The position numbers and the translations under genes were made by a program. Below the pieces are notes generated by a model that saw only the letters and a program-made list of their open reading frames with translations, was not told where the DNA came from and made no database searches. From Desulfothermus sp964427155 (GTDB lineage: Bacteria > Desulfobacterota > Desulfovibrionia > Desulfovibrionales > Desulfothermaceae): 64,000 bases of DNA. The stretch is from NCBI GenBank assembly GCA_964427155.1, contig CAYRSC010000004.1:186001-250000 (forward strand), in the 5' to 3' direction. This document shows, one piece after another, positions 15,418-24,607 of the stretch (the first letter of the stretch is position 1; every line of letters starts with the position of its first letter).

Positions 15418-16629
15418 TCAGATACCCAAAGACCTCACCACCTTCTCTGCAACACAACGGGACTTAATATCTAGCTCCAGTATATCCCCTAATGAAGATA
15501 TAATGCAACCTTTATGATTGCTTAATACCTCTTCATTTACGTGGACTATATCTAAAAAGGATATCTTTCCTGCCAGGAAGGCACCCACTGCCACCTCATT
15601 GGCGGCATTTAACACCACTGGATAATCCTCTCCCTGGGATATGGCCTCCAGGGCAAGCCTCAGCATGGGGAAGGTCTCAAGATCAGGAGGGTAAAAGGAG
15701 AGTCTCTTAAGAGACGTTATATGGAGCCTCTTAACCCCAGTGTCTTTGCGATGGGGATATGACAAACAATATCCCACAGGTACCACCATATCAGGCTCTC
15801 CCATCTGGGCAAGAAGGGAGCCATCCACCATTTCCACCAGGGAATGGATTATACTCTCGGGATGGATAACCACCTCTATATCCTCAAGAGGGGCGCCAAA
15901 TAAATGATGGGCCTCTATAACCTCCAATCCCTTGTTCATCAACGTAGCAGAATCTATGGTTATCTTGGGACCCATGGACCAGTTTGGATGCTCTAGGGCC
16001 ATCTCCACAGTGACCTTTTTTAAAAAATCCCTGTCCTTTCCCAGAAATGGCCCCCCTGAGGCAGTGAGTATAATGGAGCGCACATCCTCCCATTGCTGTC
16101 CTTTGAGGACCTGAAAAATGGCATTATGTTCTGAATCCACTGGGAGGATTTCTCCTCCATATTCAGCACATATCCTGCGGATAAACCCACCAGCCAGGAC
16201 CAAAGACTCCTTATTTGCCAGCGCCACTATCTTCCCCTGCCTGAGTGCCTCTATGGTGGGCCTAAGACCCGCGGCACCCACCAGGGCGGAGACCACAATA
16301 TCCCCTTCAGGAAGAGAGGCCACTGAGGAATAGCCATCAGGCCCTGAGAGGATATGGGGAGAATAATCTAATGGAAGCAGGTCCCTTAATTGAAGGGCTA
16401 GTTCCTGGGTCTTTACCACAAGATAAGGGGGCCGGAACCTCACGGCCTGCGCCGCCAGAAGGGAGATATTCTCTCCTCCTGCAAGGGCAATCACCTTAAA
16501 ATCTTCTGGATACCTGCCTATAAAAGAAAGAGTGGTCCTGCCTATTGAACCTGTACTTCCCAGGACCACAATCCTTCGTTGTGAAGGAGAGAGGCCCGTG
16601 ACCTTTTCAAGGGAAGATATATACCTCAT
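15418..16629 (-). CDS. dxr: 1-deoxy-D-xylulose 5-phosphate reductoisomerase
   Basis: 403 residues. It makes 2-C-methyl-D-erythritol 4-phosphate from DXP in the non-mevalonate isoprenoid pathway. NADPH motif VVLGSTGSIGRTTL; the metal-binding acidic cluster LPVDSEHNAIFQ; the LTASGGPF loop; and the substrate lid motif EHPNWSMGPKITIDSATLMNKG (seen as HPNWSMGPKITIDSA then TLMNKGLE). The N terminus is about 16 residues longer than usual, so a downstream start is possible. It lies 13 bases after cdsA; its product feeds the undecaprenyl pathway in which UppS acts. Confidence 0.96.
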   Translation of the reverse strand: MRYISSLEKVTGLSPSQRRIVVLGSTGSIGRTTLSFIGRYPEDFKVIALAGGENISLLAAQAVRFRPPYLVVKTQELALQLRDLLPLDYSPHILSGPDGYSSVASLPEGDIVVSALVGAAGLRPTIEALRQGKIVALANKESLVLAGGFIRRICAEYGGEILPVDSEHNAIFQVLKGQQWEDVRSIILTASGGPFLGKDRDFLKKVTVEMALEHPNWSMGPKITIDSATLMNKGLEVIEAHHLFGAPLEDIEVVIHPESIIHSLVEMVDGSLLAQMGEPDMVVPVGYCLSYPHRKDTGVKRLHITSLKRLSFYPPDLETFPMLRLALEAISQGEDYPVVLNAANEVAVGAFLAGKISFLDIVHVNEEVLSNHKGCIISSLGDILELDIKSRCVAEKVVRSLGI

Positions 16630-16642
16630 TACTCCTCATCCC

Positions 16643-17437
16643 CTATCTTACCATAGACCCCAATATAAAATACATGGCGCTTACAAAGAGGAGGCTATCT
16701 ATCCTATCTAACATTCCCCCATGTCCAGGAAGGAGATTGCCAGCATCCTTTACCTCAAGATACCTTTTAATAGCAGACTCAAACAGGTCACCTATCTGCG
16801 CACATAGATTTAAAAGTATCCCGAGAAAGAGCGCCTTATACCATGAATAGGATAGGAGGGGGATAGCACATAAAAGGGAAAAAATCACCGCCCCACCCAT
16901 GCTCCCCCAGGCACCTGCCCAGGATTTCTTAGGGCTAATCACGGGCCAAAGCCGCTTCTTCCCCCATCTACTCCCCACATAAAATGCACAGGTATCAGAT
17001 ATAAAGGCCAATCCAACCACATAAAATATCTCCCAGGGGGAAAGATAGACAAAAAAATGTAAGACCAGAGGAATATACACCAGAGATAAAAATACCAGTT
17101 GGAAATATGTCCATTTCCACCCACCTCCTCCACCATAGGAGAACAAGAAGCAGAGATTTAATATCCAGAAACACCCAATGAGGAGAAAAAGGGGAGAGAT
17201 GTGAAGATAATCAGAAAAAACAAGGGGGATAGTAAGGATAAGCCCAGTACACTTTAAAAGAAAAAGGGGACCATAGGTGAGTTCAAATAATGAGAGAAAT
17301 TCCCATACTCCCAGGAAACTCACCACCAATACCAGGAGATGTATCCCGAGACTGCCACCCCAAAACACCACCCAGATAATTAAGGGTAATAGGAGTACAC
17401 TGGTGAGTATCCTCTTTGTATGGGCACTTATCTTCAT
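16643..17437 (-). CDS. cdsA: Phosphatidate cytidylyltransferase
   Basis: 264 residues with about eight membrane spans. It makes CDP-diacylglycerol from phosphatidate and CTP for phospholipid synthesis. The family signature is present near the C terminus: SAIKRYLEVKDAGNLLPGHG followed by GMLDRID. The start overlaps the uppS stop by four bases (ATGA), so the two genes are coupled. Confidence 0.95.
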   Translation of the reverse strand: MKISAHTKRILTSVLLLPLIIWVVFWGGSLGIHLLVLVVSFLGVWEFLSLFELTYGPLFLLKCTGLILTIPLVFSDYLHISPLFLLIGCFWILNLCFLFSYGGGGGWKWTYFQLVFLSLVYIPLVLHFFVYLSPWEIFYVVGLAFISDTCAFYVGSRWGKKRLWPVISPKKSWAGAWGSMGGAVIFSLLCAIPLLSYSWYKALFLGILLNLCAQIGDLFESAIKRYLEVKDAGNLLPGHGGMLDRIDSLLFVSAMYFILGSMVR

Positions 17438-18138
17438 ATCCCCCCAAACCTCCTGTGTCTCTTCCTGTAGTCCTCCAGTGCCATAAACAGGTCCTCTTCC
17501 TTAAAATCAGGCCATAGGGTGGGGGTGAAATAAAGCTCTGAATATGCCGATTGAAAAAGTAGATAATTGCTCAACCTGAGCTCCCCACTGGTGCGAATAA
17601 TGAGGTCGGGATCTGGTTGATCCTGGGTATATAAATATCTTTTGAAAAGCTCTTCATCTATCTTATGAGGTACTATGCCATCCTCTATTATTCTCCTGCA
17701 GGCCCTTATTATCTCATCCCGTCCAGAATAGTTTATGGCCAGATTCAATACCATCTCCCTGCACTCACGGGTCCGGGCAAGGGTAAATTCTATGGCCTTC
17801 CTTGCGGCAAAGGGAAGGGCACTATAGTCTCCCAGGATATTTAAGCGAATAGACTGCTTCACCAGGGACTTATACTCCCTCCTTAAAAATTCCACCAAAA
17901 GGTTAAATAAGAAATTCACCTCTTCCTTGGGCCTCTTCCAGTTCTCTCTGGAAAAGGTATAGAGGGTTAAATATCTTATGCCCAGCTTCCTACATGCCTC
18001 AACTATCCTCTTTGCTGTGCGGGTGCCTTCCCTATGGCCTTCACTGCGAGGAAGTCCCCGCTTCTTGGCCCATCTCCCATTACCATCCATGATAATAGCC
18101 AGATGCTCAAGAGGAGGAGCTATATCTCCTTTATCCAT
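17434..18138 (-). CDS. uppS: Undecaprenyl diphosphate synthase (cis-prenyltransferase)
   Basis: 234 residues. Conserved region I, IIMDGNGRWAKKRGLPRSEGH (D of MDGN binds the pyrophosphate Mg), NFAISY-type segment NLAINYSGRDEI, and the C-terminal substrate motifs DLIIRTSGELRLSNYLLFQ (within 20 residues) and SELYFTPTLWPDF are all present. It builds the C55 carrier for peptidoglycan and O-antigen. First gene of the uppS-cdsA-dxr-rseP-tsaB unit; preceded by the frr terminator. Confidence 0.96.
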   Translation of the reverse strand: MDKGDIAPPLEHLAIIMDGNGRWAKKRGLPRSEGHREGTRTAKRIVEACRKLGIRYLTLYTFSRENWKRPKEEVNFLFNLLVEFLRREYKSLVKQSIRLNILGDYSALPFAARKAIEFTLARTRECREMVLNLAINYSGRDEIIRACRRIIEDGIVPHKIDEELFKRYLYTQDQPDPDLIIRTSGELRLSNYLLFQSAYSELYFTPTLWPDFKEEDLFMALEDYRKRHRRFGGI

Positions 18139-18172
18139 CCTAACACCGCCCTATCTATTTGATCCCCAAAAA

Positions 18173-18215
18173 CAAAAAGGGGCATGGGTTATCATACACT
18201 CCTTACCATGCCCCT
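18173..18215 (-). terminator. Intrinsic terminator after frr
   Basis: Read on the minus strand, AGGGGCATGG (18215-18206) pairs perfectly with CCATGCCCCT (18187-18178), followed by TTTTTGTTTTT. The loop is 18 bases. It separates pyrH-frr from uppS. Confidence 0.8.
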
Positions 18216-18231
18216 GAAGCTATACTCCAGG

Positions 18232-18789
18232 TTATATTTCCATTATCTCTTTTTCTTTTTCCTTAAGTAGCTCTTCTGCCTTAGCAATATACCTATCTGT
18301 TATCTTCTGGATCTCCTCCTGACCACTATAGAGATCATCTTCTGTAATCTCCTTCTGATTCTTCATTTTCTTCAAGGTCTCATTGCCCTCCCTTCTGATA
18401 TTTCTGATGGCTATCTTTGCCTCTTCTGTGTATTTCTTTGCCACCTTTACCAGTTCCCGTCTCCTCTCCTCAGTAAGGGGAGGTATATTTATTCGGATAA
18501 GTTTGCCGTCATTTATAGGAGTAAGACCCAGATCTGACTTCATTATCCCCTTTTCCACATTGGAAATGGCATTGCGATCCCAGGGCTGGATGGCAATTGT
18601 CCTGCTATCTGGGATAGAGATAGAGGCCAGTTGTTTTAAAGGAGTAGGGGTGTTGTAATAGTCAATAACAATATCCTCTACCAGGGAGGCAGAGGCCCTC
18701 CCCGTCCTCAACTTATTGAAATCCTTTGCCAGCTTATCCAGGGCCTTTTTCATTTTCTTTTCACAGTCCTTAAAGACCTCCTCCATCAT
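18232..18789 (-). CDS. frr: Ribosome recycling factor
   Basis: 185 residues, the standard length. RRF splits post-termination ribosomes together with EF-G. Family blocks visible: LRTGRASASLVEDI, YYNTPTPLKQLASI, RTIAIQPWD, LTEERRRELVK and the C-terminal helix. The start overlaps the pyrH stop (ATGA), giving the conserved pyrH-frr pair. Confidence 0.97.
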   Translation of the reverse strand: MMEEVFKDCEKKMKKALDKLAKDFNKLRTGRASASLVEDIVIDYYNTPTPLKQLASISIPDSRTIAIQPWDRNAISNVEKGIMKSDLGLTPINDGKLIRINIPPLTEERRRELVKVAKKYTEEAKIAIRNIRREGNETLKKMKNQKEITEDDLYSGQEEIQKITDRYIAKAEELLKEKEKEIMEI

Positions 18790-19511
18790 ACACCTCCTTT
18801 CACCAAAGTGCCCACCTTTTCACCACAAACAACTCTTCTTATATTATGCCGCAACAGGAGATTAAATACCACAATGGGCAGGCCATTGTCCATACATAAA
18901 GATATAGCGGCAGAGTCCATTACCTTCAATCCTCTATTCAAGACATCTATATAGGAGATCTCTTCAAACCTCACTGCAGACTCATCCTCTTCAGGATTTT
19001 TGTCGTATACCCCGTCCACCCTGGTGGCCTTTAAAAGGACGTCTGTCTTAAGTTCCATGGCCCTCAGGGCGGCAGCAGTATCTGTAGTAAAATAAGGGTT
19101 TCCAGTACCTGCGGCACATATCACTATGCGCTTTTTCTCTAGATGTCTTATGGCCCTGCGACGGATATAAGGCTCTGCCACCTCTCTCATGGTGATGGCA
19201 CTCATAACCCGGGTTGGTATCCCCAATCCCTCTAACCTATCCTGTAATGCCAGGGCATTCATTACTGTGGCGAGCATACCCATATAATCTGCAGAGGCCC
19301 TATCCATGCCCCTGGCAGAAGAAGATATCCCCCTAAAGATATTTCCACCCCCTATCACCATGGCTATTTCTACCCCCATTTCGTACACCTCCGCCACATC
19401 GCGAGAGATGTTGTCTATGGAAGTAAGGTCTATCCCGTATTTCTTCTCCCCTGCAAGGGCCTCTCCACTGAGTTTTAAGAGTATCCTTTTATATCTAATC
19501 CCCCTATCCAT
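18786..19511 (-). CDS. pyrH: UMP kinase
   Basis: 241 residues of the amino-acid kinase fold. It phosphorylates UMP to UDP. Motifs: RILLKLSGEALAG, VIGGGNIFRG, MDRASADYMGMLATVMNALA (exactly 20) and the nucleotide-site segment LLKATRVDGVYDKNP. A terminator lies between tsf and this gene, so pyrH-frr may have its own promoter or depend on read-through. Confidence 0.97.
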   Translation of the reverse strand: MDRGIRYKRILLKLSGEALAGEKKYGIDLTSIDNISRDVAEVYEMGVEIAMVIGGGNIFRGISSSARGMDRASADYMGMLATVMNALALQDRLEGLGIPTRVMSAITMREVAEPYIRRRAIRHLEKKRIVICAAGTGNPYFTTDTAAALRAMELKTDVLLKATRVDGVYDKNPEEDESAVRFEEISYIDVLNRGLKVMDSAAISLCMDNGLPIVVFNLLLRHNIRRVVCGEKVGTLVKGGV

Positions 19512-19537
19512 GATACCATCCTCATGAGTCTGGTTAT

Positions 19538-19562
19538 AAAAAAAGGGGGCCTTATGGCCCCC
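19538..19562 (-). terminator. Intrinsic terminator between tsf and pyrH
   Basis: Minus strand: GGGGGCC (19562-19556), loop ATAA, GGCCCCC (19551-19545) and seven T. A textbook terminator 9 bases after the tsf stop. Confidence 0.88.
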
Positions 19563-19571
19563 TCTCTAAGA

Positions 19572-20174
19572 TTAATCCAGCTTTTCTCCCACCTCAAATC
19601 GCACAAACCTGCGAATCACTATCTTTTCTCCCAATACAGAGACCAGCTCATTTAAAAGGTCCTGAATGGTAAGTGAGTCATCTCTAATATAGGGCTGCTC
19701 CAGCAAACATACCTCTTTGTAAAATTTTTTGAGCTTGCCCTCTACTATCCGGGGGATGATCTTCTCTGGCTTCCCCTCTCCCTCTGCCTGCTTGCGGTAT
19801 ATCTCCTTTTCCCTCTCAAGGACCTCTTCAGGAATATCCTCAGGGGATACATACATGGGAGAAGCAGCAGCTATCTGCATGGCCACGTTCTTGGCAAACT
19901 CCTGAAATTTATCACTCTTTGCCACAAAATCCGTCTCACAATTTATCTCCACAAGGACTCCAATCTTTCCATTCATATGGATGTAAGAACCTATCATCCC
20001 TTCAGAGGCCTCTTTTCCCGCCCTCTTCTGGGCCTTGGAGAGACCTTTTTCCCTGAGCCAGGCAAGGGCCTTTTCCTCATCCCCACCAGAGGCCTCCAGG
20101 GCCTTTTTACAGTCCATCATTCCAGCCCCTGTCCTGTCTCTAAGTTCTTTCACCATCTTAGCTGTTATCTTCAT
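19572..20174 (-). CDS. tsf: Elongation factor Ts
   Basis: 200 residues. It is the nucleotide exchange factor for EF-Tu. Conserved blocks: the N-terminal domain with LRDRTGAGMMDCKKAL, and the core INCETDFVAKSDKFQEFAKN (20 residues). It is much shorter than the 283-residue E. coli protein and close to the compact single-core form of Thermus. Its start lies inside the 3' end of rpsB (17-base overlap). Confidence 0.97.
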   Translation of the reverse strand: MKITAKMVKELRDRTGAGMMDCKKALEASGGDEEKALAWLREKGLSKAQKRAGKEASEGMIGSYIHMNGKIGVLVEINCETDFVAKSDKFQEFAKNVAMQIAAASPMYVSPEDIPEEVLEREKEIYRKQAEGEGKPEKIIPRIVEGKLKKFYKEVCLLEQPYIRDDSLTIQDLLNELVSVLGEKIVIRRFVRFEVGEKLD

Positions 20175-20973
20175 TGTCTTTTCCCTCCCCTGTAATATCT
20201 TTGGTTTCTTCCCCTTCCTCTGTCCTCTCAGGAGCTTCCTCTTGGGCCTCCTCGCCCTCCTCCGCCGCCTTCATCATCTCCATCTCCTCTCTCCTGGCGG
20301 CACCTTCCAGACATGCATCTGCTATCTTAGAGGTAAACAACTTTATGGCCCTTATAGCGTCGTCATTTCCCGGTATAATATAATCTATAAGGTCAGGGTC
20401 ACAATTTGTATCAGTTATTGCCACAATGGGAATCCCAAGCTTATTAAATTCCCTTACTGCATTCTCTTCCTTCTTGGGGTCCACAATAAAACCCGCCTGG
20501 GGATAATCCTCCATATCCCTTATACCCCCAAGGGAATTCTGCAGTTTTCTGAGGATCCTCTCCATACGAATAATCTCTTTCTTGGGGAATTTGCTTATAG
20601 AGCCATCTTCAAACATGGCCTCCAGTTCCTTCATCTTGTCTATTCGCTGTTTTATAGTGCGAAAATTAGTAAGCGTTCCACCCAACCATCTATGCACAAC
20701 ATAAAACATCCCGCACCTTGTGGCCTCCTCTCTCACTATCTCCTGTGCCTGTCTCTTTGTCCCCACAAACAACACCTTACCCCCATTTGCCACCACATCT
20801 GCAATAAAATCATAGGCCCTATCAAAAAGGGGGATAGTCTTTTGAAGATCTATTATGTGTATCCCCTTCCTAGAGCCAAAGATAAAGGGCTTCATCTTGG
20901 GATTCCAGCGCCTTGTCTGATGACCAAAATGGACTCCCGACTCCAACATCTCCTTCATGGTAATATACGGCAT
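20158..20973 (-). CDS. rpsB: 30S ribosomal protein S2
   Basis: 271 residues from the ATG at 20973, which has AAAGGAGG six bases upstream; an in-frame start at 21000 would add nine residues lacking family support. S2 blocks: LESGVHFGHQTRRWNPKM, IHIIDLQKT, VLFVGTKRQAQ, HRWLGGTLTNF, YIIPGNDDAIRAI. The last roughly 40 residues form a Glu/Asp-rich tail that extends past the usual end. rpsB-tsf is the conserved pair, here cotranscribed with a 17-base overlap. Confidence 0.97.
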   Translation of the reverse strand: MPYITMKEMLESGVHFGHQTRRWNPKMKPFIFGSRKGIHIIDLQKTIPLFDRAYDFIADVVANGGKVLFVGTKRQAQEIVREEATRCGMFYVVHRWLGGTLTNFRTIKQRIDKMKELEAMFEDGSISKFPKKEIIRMERILRKLQNSLGGIRDMEDYPQAGFIVDPKKEENAVREFNKLGIPIVAITDTNCDPDLIDYIIPGNDDAIRAIKLFTSKIADACLEGAARREEMEMMKAAEEGEEAQEEAPERTEEGEETKDITGEGKDNEDNS

Positions 20974-21085
20974 ATAACCTCCTTTGGGTTTTTCCTCCAC
21001 CCCCCTTCCCTTTTACGGGACCCAAATCTAAATATAGGGGTGTGTGATTTAATAAACCTCAGACCTCTCCAACACAAAATGTGCC

Positions 21086-21114
21086 TATCTAAACCAAAAT
21101 ATTATCAGTTGCAA
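21086..21114 (-). promoter_or_regulatory. Probable promoter for rpsB-tsf
   Basis: Minus strand: TTGCAA (21114-21109), a 17-base spacer and TAGATA (21091-21086). The start site would be near 21079, leaving a leader of about 105 bases that contains a short GAGGTCTGAGGTTT self-complementary element and could carry S2 autoregulation; that last point is inference. Confidence 0.55.
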
Positions 21115-21137
21115 GAAAAATTTGTTTCCTTCTAACT

Positions 21138-21905
21138 CTACCCCCTCCCTGAGATATCTTCCTCTGAAACCACCTTATTTATAAGGGTACCCAGTCCTTC
21201 AATTTCCACATGTACCTCATCCCCTGGCTTTAACTCTCCTACCCCACTGGGGGTCCCTGTAAGTATCACATCCCCTGGCATGAGGGTCATTATATTGGAG
21301 ATGTAACTCACCAATTCATAGGGAGAAATTATCATGTCAGAGGTATTCCCCTCCTGTCTCACCTCCCCATTTACCTTGGTACGAATGGTGAGAGATTCCA
21401 TCTCCCTAAAGTCTGTTTCTATCCACGGACCCAGGGGACAGAATGTATCAAACCCCTTTGCCCTGGTAAACTGGGAATCCTTTTCCTGCAGATCCCTAGC
21501 AGTAACATCATTTGCACAGGTAAAACCAAAGATATACTCAGGTGCCTTATCCACAGGTATCTTTTTTCCCACCTTTCCAATCACCACAGCAAGCTCCCCC
21601 TCATAATCTACCCTTCTAGAAAGGGAAGGATACACAATATATTCGCCAGTACCTATAACTGAAGATGGGGGTTTGAAAAAAAGCAGGGGCTCCTCAGGGA
21701 TCTCCATACCAAGCTCCTGGGCATGATCCCTATAATTAAGTCCCACACATATCACCTTGGTGGGCACCACCAGGGGAAGAATAGTAATCTCTGCAAGGGG
21801 GAAAGGCCCCTTATCTTTAAGCTCCTTATCCAGCGGATATATCTCATCCTTAGATATAGCTCCATAAAAGGGCCTACCCCTATAAATTGCCCTTATGAGT
21901 CTCAT
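21138..21905 (-). CDS. Fumarylacetoacetate hydrolase family protein
   Basis: 255 residues from the ATG at 21905 (AAGGAG upstream; a GTG six bases earlier would overlap this site). The C-terminal FAH fold carries the metal-binding acidic motifs (VDYEGELAVVIG; FGFTCANDVTARDLQ) and the FDTFCPLGPWIE and GDVILTGTPSGVG blocks. Close relatives include 2-hydroxyhepta-2,4-diene-1,7-dioate isomerase, acylpyruvase and oxaloacetate decarboxylase/tautomerase; sequence alone does not separate them. It follows RNase J by 23 bases and ends the plsC-rnj unit. Confidence 0.88.
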   Translation of the reverse strand: MRLIRAIYRGRPFYGAISKDEIYPLDKELKDKGPFPLAEITILPLVVPTKVICVGLNYRDHAQELGMEIPEEPLLFFKPPSSVIGTGEYIVYPSLSRRVDYEGELAVVIGKVGKKIPVDKAPEYIFGFTCANDVTARDLQEKDSQFTRAKGFDTFCPLGPWIETDFREMESLTIRTKVNGEVRQEGNTSDMIISPYELVSYISNIMTLMPGDVILTGTPSGVGELKPGDEVHVEIEGLGTLINKVVSEEDISGRG

Positions 21906-21928
21906 GACCACTCCTTGTTCCTTAAAAA

Positions 21929-23593
21929 TTAAATGCCAATAATTACTGGAATGACCACAGGATCTCGCTCCAGGGTCCTCCTAAAATACTTTCGCAGGGA
22001 ATTCTTTACCTTTTTTTTGAGGGTGGACTTTGAAGGGGAGGAGGAACGATTATATATATCCAGCACTATCTCCCTGGCTTCCTCCAAGATATGGGGATAT
22101 TCCTGCTCAAATATAAATCCCTTGGACTGAAGCTCAGGCCCCATTATTATCTCTCCACTTTTGGTATCCACCACCATAATAAGGATAACCAGTCCCTCAT
22201 CAGCCAAAAGTCTCCTCTCCTTTAAAATGGTCTTCCCAACATCCCCCACACCCTTTCCATCTACCAGAAGGGAGGCCGCAGAAAACTCTTCCTCAAACCT
22301 GATGGAGTCCCCATAAAAGGTAATGGGGCTTCCATCTTCCAGGACAATTGCCCGCTCCGGTGCCACCCCACACTCCACTGCCAGGTTTCTGTGTTTAACC
22401 AGGTGACGATATTCCCCATGCACAGGGATAAAAAACTTGGGCCTCACGGTCTCCAACATCAGACGAAGCTCTTCTCTATGGGCATGGCCAGAGGCGTGGA
22501 CGTCCTGCACCCTCTCATATAAGACCTCGGCACCAAGTTTATAGAGCTTATTTATCACCGTGGTAATGGCCTTGGTATTCCCCGGAATAAACCTTGAGGA
22601 CATAATCACTGTATCTCCCTTATGGATCCGCAACTGCCTGTGAGTCCCCTCTGCAAGCCTGGCAAGGGCAGAAAGGGGCTCTCCTTGAGAGCCTGTAACC
22701 AGCAGCACTATCTTTTCATCAGCTAGGGAGGAGAGCCTCTCCAGGGGACAGAGATATTTATCGTCAAGCCTAAGGAGCCCAAGCCGTCTGGCAATCTCTA
22801 TATTGGAGATAAGACTCTTTCCACTAACCGCCATCACCCGTCCAATCTTTTTTGTTAATTCAAATATCTCCTGGATGCGCTGAATATGACTGGAAAAAAG
22901 GGTGATTAATATCCTCCCAGAGGCCCTATTAAATATATCCTCCAGGGACCTCATCACCTCTCTCTCCGTAAGGGCAAAACCCTCCAGTTCTACATTGGTG
23001 GAATCAGAGAGCATAAGCACAACCCCCTGAGAGGCAAAGGACTCTATCCCTTCTAGATCTGTCCTATGCCCCCCCAGGGGATTTCTGTCTATCTTAAAAT
23101 CACCCGTGTGAAAGAATCTTCCCACCGGGGTCTCAATCCCCAGGGCATACCCCTGGATTATGGAATGACACACCGGGAAAAAAGTGAAACAAAGATCTCC
23201 AATCTCTACTTTCTCCCTTGGAGACACCTCCTTTAGAGAAAGTCTGGCTGGATCCGAAAGTCCACAATCCCGTATCTTATTATCCACCAGGGCCAAGGTA
23301 AAACGGGAGCCATAAATGGGTACATCTATCTCTCTCATCAGCCAGGGTAGAGCACCTATATGGTCCTCATGTCCATGAGTCAATATTATAGCCTTTAACC
23401 TATCCCGCTTCTCCACAATAAAATCCAGCCGGGGAATTACCACATCCACTCCATAATGGAAGGTGTCAGGAAACATGAGACCACAGTCTATAAGCACCCC
23501 AGTATTGTCCGTCTCCATATAAAGACAATTCAACCCTATCTCCCCAAAGCCTCCCACAGGATATAGGGTTACGCGGCCTTCACCTTGTTGCAT
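21929..23593 (-). CDS. rnj: Ribonuclease J
   Basis: 554 residues. The metallo-beta-lactamase fold carries the catalytic motif THGHEDHIGALPWL, then the beta-CASP domain (MLSDSTNVELEGF; TGSQGEPLSALARL; HASGHAHREELRLML; PVHGEYRHL) and the C-terminal domain. RNase J is a 5'-3' exo- and endoribonuclease for RNA maturation and decay. The start overlaps the plsC stop by 14 bases. Confidence 0.94.
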   Translation of the reverse strand: MQQGEGRVTLYPVGGFGEIGLNCLYMETDNTGVLIDCGLMFPDTFHYGVDVVIPRLDFIVEKRDRLKAIILTHGHEDHIGALPWLMREIDVPIYGSRFTLALVDNKIRDCGLSDPARLSLKEVSPREKVEIGDLCFTFFPVCHSIIQGYALGIETPVGRFFHTGDFKIDRNPLGGHRTDLEGIESFASQGVVLMLSDSTNVELEGFALTEREVMRSLEDIFNRASGRILITLFSSHIQRIQEIFELTKKIGRVMAVSGKSLISNIEIARRLGLLRLDDKYLCPLERLSSLADEKIVLLVTGSQGEPLSALARLAEGTHRQLRIHKGDTVIMSSRFIPGNTKAITTVINKLYKLGAEVLYERVQDVHASGHAHREELRLMLETVRPKFFIPVHGEYRHLVKHRNLAVECGVAPERAIVLEDGSPITFYGDSIRFEEEFSAASLLVDGKGVGDVGKTILKERRLLADEGLVILIMVVDTKSGEIIMGPELQSKGFIFEQEYPHILEEAREIVLDIYNRSSSPSKSTLKKKVKNSLRKYFRRTLERDPVVIPVIIGI

Positions 23594-24320
23594 CTTTTAT
23601 CTCCAGAAACTCTTTTTGCATAATATTCCACAATCTATCCTTCAATTCTTCCCGCTGTTTAATATGCATATTGCCTATAAAAATAGGGGAAAGGACCTTC
23701 ACCACCACCCTGTTTTTAGAAGGGGACAACAAAAAGGTCCCCCTGGGGAGGACCTCTCCTGTACCATGCAGGACCACTGGCACAATGGGACAGGAGGAAC
23801 GAATGGCCAGTATAAATGCGCCCACCTGAAATTCCAGAAGTTCCTTCATATGAGGATTTCTGGTGCCCTCAGGAAATACCAGAACCGACTCCCCCCTCTG
23901 TGAGGCCTCAATGGCCCTCTGCAGGTCCCTTAGACCCTTTTTTCTATTCTCCCGATGAAGAGGTATATGCTCCACCGCCTTAAGGGCCCACCCAAAGATG
24001 GGAATATTAAAGAGAGAGGACTTGGCAACAAACCTAGGAGAGAATTTGTGAAGCACACATACCAGTACTGGTATGTCCAGATAACTTTCGTGGTTGGAGA
24101 TAAAGATATAGTTTCCCTCTGGGAAAGGGGAAGATTCCCACTGAAGTTTAATGCCAGAGGCCCAGACAATTGTCCTTGCCCATAAAAGTTCCACCCTTTT
24201 TCGCCAGGTAAGGGAAATCCCCACCCAGTTAAAAAAGATCACTGTTCCACCGGCAAACAGGGTAGAAAAAAAGACCACAGAGAGAAAAACTATATTCTTA
24301 ACCACCCACCTCAGTTTCAT
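23580..24320 (-). CDS. plsC: 1-acyl-sn-glycerol-3-phosphate acyltransferase
   Basis: 246 residues. An N-terminal membrane segment (VFLSVVFFSTLFAGGTVIF) precedes the acyltransferase motifs: block I NHESYLD (HX4D), block II-type segment FRVA-like FVAKSSLFNIPIFGWALKA, block III FPEGTRNPH and block IV PIVPVVLHG. It acylates lysophosphatidate to phosphatidate, the substrate of CdsA. Gene overlaps RNase J downstream. Confidence 0.93.
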   Translation of the reverse strand: MKLRWVVKNIVFLSVVFFSTLFAGGTVIFFNWVGISLTWRKRVELLWARTIVWASGIKLQWESSPFPEGNYIFISNHESYLDIPVLVCVLHKFSPRFVAKSSLFNIPIFGWALKAVEHIPLHRENRKKGLRDLQRAIEASQRGESVLVFPEGTRNPHMKELLEFQVGAFILAIRSSCPIVPVVLHGTGEVLPRGTFLLSPSKNRVVVKVLSPIFIGNMHIKQREELKDRLWNIMQKEFLEIKDATR

Positions 24321-24607
24321 TAGAATATATCAAACTCCATCGCTAATGTGCCATCTCTTAAAGAGACTAGTCTAATTTTTTTTCACAAAAAAAGCAACCT
24401 ACAGGTCCTAAGGCCCTTTATAAACAATCCATACTAACCGCCCAGAAAGATTGTTTTATCCTTGTCAATCCTCAGATAATAAGCTATTTTTGATTGTGGG
24501 TCATAAAAATGGGCGTGCAGGTAATAGAAAAGGTATAGTAGTGTGGTGTCCTGGAAGAAGAGGGGTCAGAAGTTAGAGAAAATTTATTTTTCTAAGGAGG
24601 AGGACTC
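24321..24607. other. Intergenic region between plsC and the Cache MCP
   Basis: 287 AT-rich bases, no gene supported. It holds the palindrome TCTCTTAAAGAGA near 24353, a poly-T/poly-A block, and a candidate promoter for the MCP (listed separately). Confidence 0.5.
24462..24490 (+). promoter_or_regulatory. Possible promoter for the Cache MCP gene
   Basis: TTGTCA at 24462-24467, a 17-base spacer and TATTTT at 24485-24490, about 118 bases upstream of the start. The -10 box is a partial match. Confidence 0.4.

Noticed and set aside
20035..21135. 366-residue plus-strand frame opposite tsf and rpsB
   Set aside because: Antisense to two universally conserved genes; no ribosome site or recognised family.
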